From assembly GCA_030770535.1 (NCBI GenBank), contig JASVEC010000047.1:62001-126000 (forward strand): a DNA stretch of 64,000 nt, given 5' to 3'. The position numbers were made by a program, and so were the translations under genes. Position 1 is the first letter of the stretch, and every line of letters starts with the position of its first letter. The stretch comes from Batkoa obscura (taxonomy: Eukaryota > Entomophthoromycota > Entomophthoromycetes > Entomophthorales > Batkoaceae). Shown here piece after piece: positions 59,484 through 64,000 of this stretch. A model generated the notes under the pieces. That model had not been told where the DNA came from. It saw only the letters and a program-made list of their open reading frames with translations, and made no database searches.

Positions 59484-61401
59484 GTCATTTAAATCATTTA
59501 ATTGGGATTCTATACCTATAATACTTGTATTAAGTAATATTATATACTTGTTGTAAATAGTTAGTAATTCAACTATTAATAATTTGTAGTAATTATTAGT
59601 GTTTAATAGTTGATTATTCAATAAATGCTAAAATTACGGTTAGTATAAGAGTAGTCACAGAAATAATAAACTTACAACACAGTCTGTATAAAATTTTAAA
59701 CTATTTTTCAATATAGTTAAACCTTGATTCAAATAATCCAACTCGTTTTCATTATTAATTTTATCTTTTTCATCATAAAATACATTTTTCCATAAATCAA
59801 TTTCATCTTTTGTATACCATAAGCGTAATAAATTAACAGTTTTATAATCTAAAGTAAAATCATTATTTAATTGTAAGTCACTAAGAAACATTAATACAAA
59901 TAAACAAAATTATATCAAATAATTTACTTATCCAAATTAAACTCTTTAATAGTTTCTAATTTATTATTTATTATTTGATCATTACTATCCACTAACTTAA
60001 TCCTCATAATCAAATTAAGTATGTTACTGTCTATAGGCTCATTACTGGTGCTAATAAATGTGAATAGCTTATCCTTTTCCACCTTCAACAGCTCTAAAAA
60101 CACAAAGGAATCCAATTGAATATAGTTAAACATATTTTTATCTAATATAAATCCATATTCCAATAACAGCATTAAATCATTATGTCCCCCATACTGTATA
60201 AAAATCTAAAAATAAATCAATTTTTATTTTTATTTATAACACAAAATTATTACTTGTTCCCCTTTTTTTATACTTTCCATTGTATAGAATTTACAATGAC
60301 CTTGCTTCAAAACACTATTTCTCTTAAACTCTGTACGGAACTTAATAACATTTTAATTAAATAATTGAAATAATAGTTAGTAGAGTACTTACCTTAGCAT
60401 CCGTTTTATGATTTAATAAATCCATAAAGGGAATGACAGCTAAAGGAGAGTAATTGGCTAGTTGTAAGTTTTTATCAAAATCATTAAAGTAGATACAACG
60501 GGTATTCACTATTTTAAAGTTAATAGGACGTCGTTAATGTTATCTTATATTATTACCTATTAAATAAAACCATAAAAAACTATTTTTATTTAGTAAAAAT
60601 TCGTTGATTTTTATACTATTATTGTTGATGGACTTGATAATTATAGTATTGTTAATTTTTTTTATCAAATCTGGATAGTGCTTTAATGTTGGATTAAATT
60701 TAGTTGATATTTATATTATTAAAAACTTACTTTGATTATTTGTATTATTTTATCAAAGTCCTCATTAATTTTTGATATTCTATTTTTTACAAATACTATA
60801 TCAAAAAATGAATCTATTAGTACCATACTAGTAAATAATCTTACTTTGATATTCTATTGAAAATGTTTTAAATAATTCTGAAGTCAGAAACTGGGTGTTA
60901 TAAATAGTTTCTAATATTGGAAACTCTTGTGGTAAGCTCATCAAATAATCGTAATAAAATGAACTTTCATTTAGACTATGTTGTATTATTAAGTAGAACA
61001 CAAGCCATGCTTGAGAGTCTAAAGACTTGACTTTATCTTTTTTTAAATCGTCATAAAGACTAAAAGTGTTATATATGAATTGTAATACAGTGAACGAAAG
61101 TTACTTATGATTTTTTATAATATTTTCAAAACTGATAATTATGTTTCCAGGTATATTTAAATATAACTCCCCAATCTTTAACATTTTAGCTCTATTTTCC
61201 TTGTATTAATATTCAATTACTTTAAAATCCTTATTCGCAATAAGTCCATAGCCACTATCTAGATATTAAATAAACAGCTATTCCACTAAAATATGGGTTT
61301 TAGTTATTACCTTCAAACTTTTTAATCACGACTCCATACTTTTCATATTCCACCTGATTTTCCTTCAACCATTCTAAATATTTACTAAACTTATCTAACA
61401 T
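59478..61401 (-). CDS. SET-domain lysine methyltransferase, SETD3/RKM-like
   Basis: Eleven exons (61401-61311, 61258-61221, 61199-61105, 61059-60845, 60813-60731, 60680-60557, 60508-60393, 60340-60254, 60205-59928, 59880-59676, 59627-59478) give 493 residues with phases matching at every junction. The SET order is GYGLIANKDFK, NIPGNIIISFEN, FYYDYLMSLPQEFP, VNTRCIYFND, IPFMDLLNHKTD and IFIQYGGHNDLMLLLEYGF, which mark the SETD3/RKM class with a Rubisco-LSMT-type substrate domain. Its substrate could be ribosomal protein, elongation factor or actin. The intron between exons 2 and 3 would be only 21 nt; without it, a TAA is read in frame. The stop TAG overlaps the ARG8 stop region. Confidence 0.75.
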
Positions 61402-61578
61402 TTCAAAAGTATTGTAAAAACCTTCCAATAAAACTCGAGCTTAAATTAACAATGAAAATGAAATCATCTAGTAAAATAACGCCACTGGAATAATATTACA
61501 AAACTAATTTAGCTTTTTTATCTTCTATCTTTTATTAATTTAGACTATTCAATTATTATTACAAACAATTAATCAAAA

Positions 61579-62382
61579 ATGTGGATCTTTGGCTATGGTA
61601 GTTTAATTTGGAAGGTAGATTTTCCATATGAAGAAAAGCGAGTAGGTTATATAAAAGGATATGTAAGACGATTTTGGCAATCAAGTAATGATCATCGAGG
61701 TACTCCTGAAGCACCTGGTAGAGTAGTTACTTTATTAACTCATGATCATTGGTCATCTCTTGGTGATGAGGTAAGTTAAAATATTACTGAAATACAATAC
61801 AAAAGTTTGAAATTTTTTATAACAAAAGCATGGCACCGATGAAGAAGCTAGAACTTTTGGTGTAGCTTATAAAATACCTGATGATAAAATTGAGGAGGTG
61901 AAACAACATTTAGATTTCAGGGAAAAGGTAAGCGGAAGCTTATTATACAAGAAAGATCGATAATAATTTATAGAACGGCTATACTTTACATAAAGTCGAT
62001 GTTTATGAACCTGGATTACAAGAGCCTATAATTAAGCAGGTAAGTTGGATTAAGGATTATTATATTATATTATTAATTATTTTATTAGGTAGACATCTAT
62101 ATAGGTACTCCAGATAATGAAGCATTTATGGGTATGATACCTATTGATGAACTGGCTTCTCATATTTATAAATCAAAAGGCAAATAGTTTTATTAATTCA
62201 ACTTTATCATATTTATAATAATGAAAAATTTAGGTCCAAGTGGAAGTAATATTGAATATTTACTAAACCTATGTGAAGCAAGTAGAATCACTTTTCCTGC
62301 AGTACCTTTGGATCCTCATCTAGTAGCATTAGAAGAAAGAGTTTTAAAATTAATTAAGGAAAATGAGAAACAAATTAAATAA
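61579..62382 (+). CDS. ChaC-type gamma-glutamylcyclotransferase
   Basis: Five exons (61579-61770, 61829-61927, 61974-62039, 62089-62179, 62234-62382), 198 residues. The start [17 protein letters not shown] carries the YGSLIW motif of the ChaC/AIG2 fold, followed by [32 protein letters not shown] and [13 protein letters not shown], in the order of ChaC2/Gcg2. It should cleave glutathione into 5-oxoproline and Cys-Gly in the cytosol. The fourth intron starts with GC (AAAG|GCAAAT), an uncommon GC-AG intron that is needed to form KSKGPSGSN. The ATG follows a short AT-rich leader. Confidence 0.88.
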
Positions 62383-62962
62383 TACAATTAAATTGGGATT
62401 TGTTATTAGAATAAATATTAATTATTAGACATTATAAAATTTGAGATTTGATATGTTAGATTCGATAAAAATAGACATCGTAATATAAATTACTATATAA
62501 TAGTATCCAAATTAATCCTTAACTACCAATGCGTTATTACTCTTAGACTTAGTAACAATAGCAATTTTTATTAGAAGCATTACTATTCCATTGGAGATTA
62601 TTTACTCTTTAAATTATAATAGTAACATAATTGTTAGAATTATAGCAATTCAAATAGTATGAATAGGTTATAGGGTTGTTGTTGAATAAATAAATTTTTT
62701 AATTTTGGTTTTTGTATGCTCATCATCAAATAGAATCGAGTAGATCAAAGATTGATATTAGAATCACCCTATATGAATTAGAATATTGAATAAATTATTT
62801 CTAAAAATTTTAAACTAAACTTCAAATTTCAATTGAAACGACATTAAATTCTTAGTTGATTTGCTAAATTAAGAAAAGCATTTTATTAAATTTCAAAATT
62901 ATAAAAACTTTTTGTTTTTTTCATTTTTTGTTAAATTTAACTTATTTTACTAAACACAATAA
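62383..62962. other. Intergenic
   Basis: 580 bp of AT-rich sequence between the ChaC gene and TOP3. No gene or repeat is recognised. Confidence 0.5.
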
Positions 62963-63986
62963 ATGAAAATATTATGTATAGCGGAAAAACCGAGCCAAGC
63001 TAAAGAAATAGCAAATAAATTAGCCGATGGTGAAGTCAATTCAGTAATTTAATAAAAATAGTATTAACATTTGTTTTTCAATTACTAATTTATTTATAAA
63101 TAACATAGCAATCTTCTGGTGTCGATTATATTTATAATTACACTTTCAAATTTGCATATGAAAATCAAATGTGTGATTTTACAATGACATCAATGATAGG
63201 ACATTTAATGGAACTTGAATTTGAAGAAAACTATCGAAATTGGCATTCTTGTCATCCAAAGGAATTATTTCATTTACCAGTTTATAAAAGGATTGCTAAG
63301 GATAAAGAAAAAGTAGCAGAAAATATTAAGAAATTAGCTAGACATAGTAGATTGTTAATTATTTGGACGGATTGTGATAGAGAAGGTGAAAACATTGGTA
63401 TGGAGGGTGTTAATATTGCTAGATCAGTGAATCCAGGGATAATTGTCAAAAGAGCAAAGTTTTCAGTTATGTTAGCAAGGTAATGGGTTTCTGTTTAAAG
63501 CTAGTGCTGCTTATTAAAGGTATATAGGGAATTAAAATATGCTTGTCAAACACCAGTTAGTATTGATCAAGCTTTAGTAGATGCTGTGGATACTCGATCC
63601 GAGATTGATTTAAGAATTGGAGCAGCATTAACTCGATTTCAAACTATGTTATTACAAAAAAAGTTCCCTGATTTAGCTAATCAAGTAATAAGCTATGGTA
63701 AGAATTTTTATTAATATTTTTTAATATAAATCATTGAATATCTAGGTTCTTGTCAATTCCCAACGCTAGGCTTTGTGGTCGAAAGATATTTAAAGATTAA
63801 AAATTTTGTACCTGAAGATTTTTATAAAATTGACGTAAAATGTAAAAAAGGAGACATTGAAGTGGATTTCTTATGGAAAAGAAATTATTTATTTGATGAA
63901 TTAATGTGTGCCATCCTTTTTGATAAATGCTTTAAAAATCCGCTTTGTAAGATTATCAACATCACTTCCTCACCAACGAGTAAATG
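62963..63986 (+). CDS. TOP3: DNA topoisomerase III, 5' part
   Basis: The exons are 62963-63043, 63109-63479, 63528-63697 and 63746 onward, with the gene running off the right edge. The protein starts MKILCIAEKPSQAKEI and has MTSMIGHLMELEF, WTDCDREGENIG (the TOPRIM DxD pair) and RSEIDLRIGAALTRFQT, then SCQFPTLGFVVERY, matching the type IA TOP3 family. With RMI1 and the RecQ helicase Sgs1 it dissolves recombination intermediates. The catalytic tyrosine lies beyond the window. A donor (AAATG|GTAATT) at the end suggests another exon. Confidence 0.88.
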
Positions 63987-64000
63987 GTAATTACATAATA

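Noticed and set aside
1-64000. Bacterial contamination as explanation for the CqsA-like gene
   Set aside because: It sits between fungal transposons and a fungal-type desaturase in continuous AT-rich sequence with fungal genes on both sides.
1-64000. tRNA, rRNA, CRISPR arrays, LTR retrotransposons
   Set aside because: I looked for tRNA B-box-like GGTTCGA runs, long regular spaced repeats and long terminal direct repeats and found nothing that holds up. A dedicated program could still find a degenerate case.

Overview
The window is nuclear DNA from an AT-rich fungus. The evidence is short introns with GTAAGT-type donors and TACTAAC-like branch sites, typical fungal housekeeping genes (RSC9-like, Mediator MED13, a TFIIIC6-like WD protein, mitochondrial pyruvate carrier MPC1, acetylornithine aminotransferase ARG8, topoisomerase III) and proteins with the fungal-specific transcription-factor domain. 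I cannot name the species. An early-diverging lineage is possible, but that is a guess.

Layout. 1-0.9 kb: 5' half of an RSC9/ARID2-like gene (minus strand). 1-9.7 kb: a nest of transposons. Two nearly identical DNA transposons (2897-5444 and 6399-8868) lie in opposite orientation. One sits inside an older copy of its own family that is almost stripped of G and C, and the other sits inside a palindromic repeat. 10-13 kb: a bacterial-type CqsA/LqsA-like autoinducer synthase homologue converging on a delta-12-type fatty acid desaturase. 14.8-21.5, 34.9-36.8 and 39.7-44.7 kb: six paralogues of an expanded gene family that keeps the fungal transcription-factor domain and a basic coiled-coil linker but has no visible Zn2Cys6 cluster. 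22-31.5 kb: a small secreted Cys-rich protein, a tiny membrane protein, MPC1, a TFIIIC6-like gene, a coding relic broken by insertions and a NIPA-type magnesium transporter. 31.5-51.4 kb is gene-poor apart from three of the paralogues and is sprinkled with about 105-bp MITEs. 51.4-64 kb is gene-dense: MED13, a SET protein, ARG8 (with an internal tandem duplication), a SETD3/RKM-like SET methyltransferase, a ChaC-type gamma-glutamylcyclotransferase and the 5' part of TOP3.

Two kinds of repeat dominate. About 24 copies of a MITE have ends TATGGGG(A/C)TGT...ACATCCCCATA. Comparing a filled and an empty site shows that the family duplicates a TA dinucleotide. The larger transposon has similar ends and the same TA target, so it or a relative probably mobilises the MITEs. 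Old copies differ from young ones almost only by C-to-T and G-to-A changes, as expected of RIP or a similar cytosine-mutating defence.

The most unusual items are the CqsA-like gene in a fungal context, the six-member family with no zinc cluster and an invariant 19-nt/129-nt leader-exon structure, a 4-nt microexon in MPC1, and a 21-nt candidate intron in the SETD3-like gene. Several single-base frame slips (MED13, ARG8, the 47.6-kb zinc protein, family member F) suggest either young gene decay or residual indel errors in the assembly.
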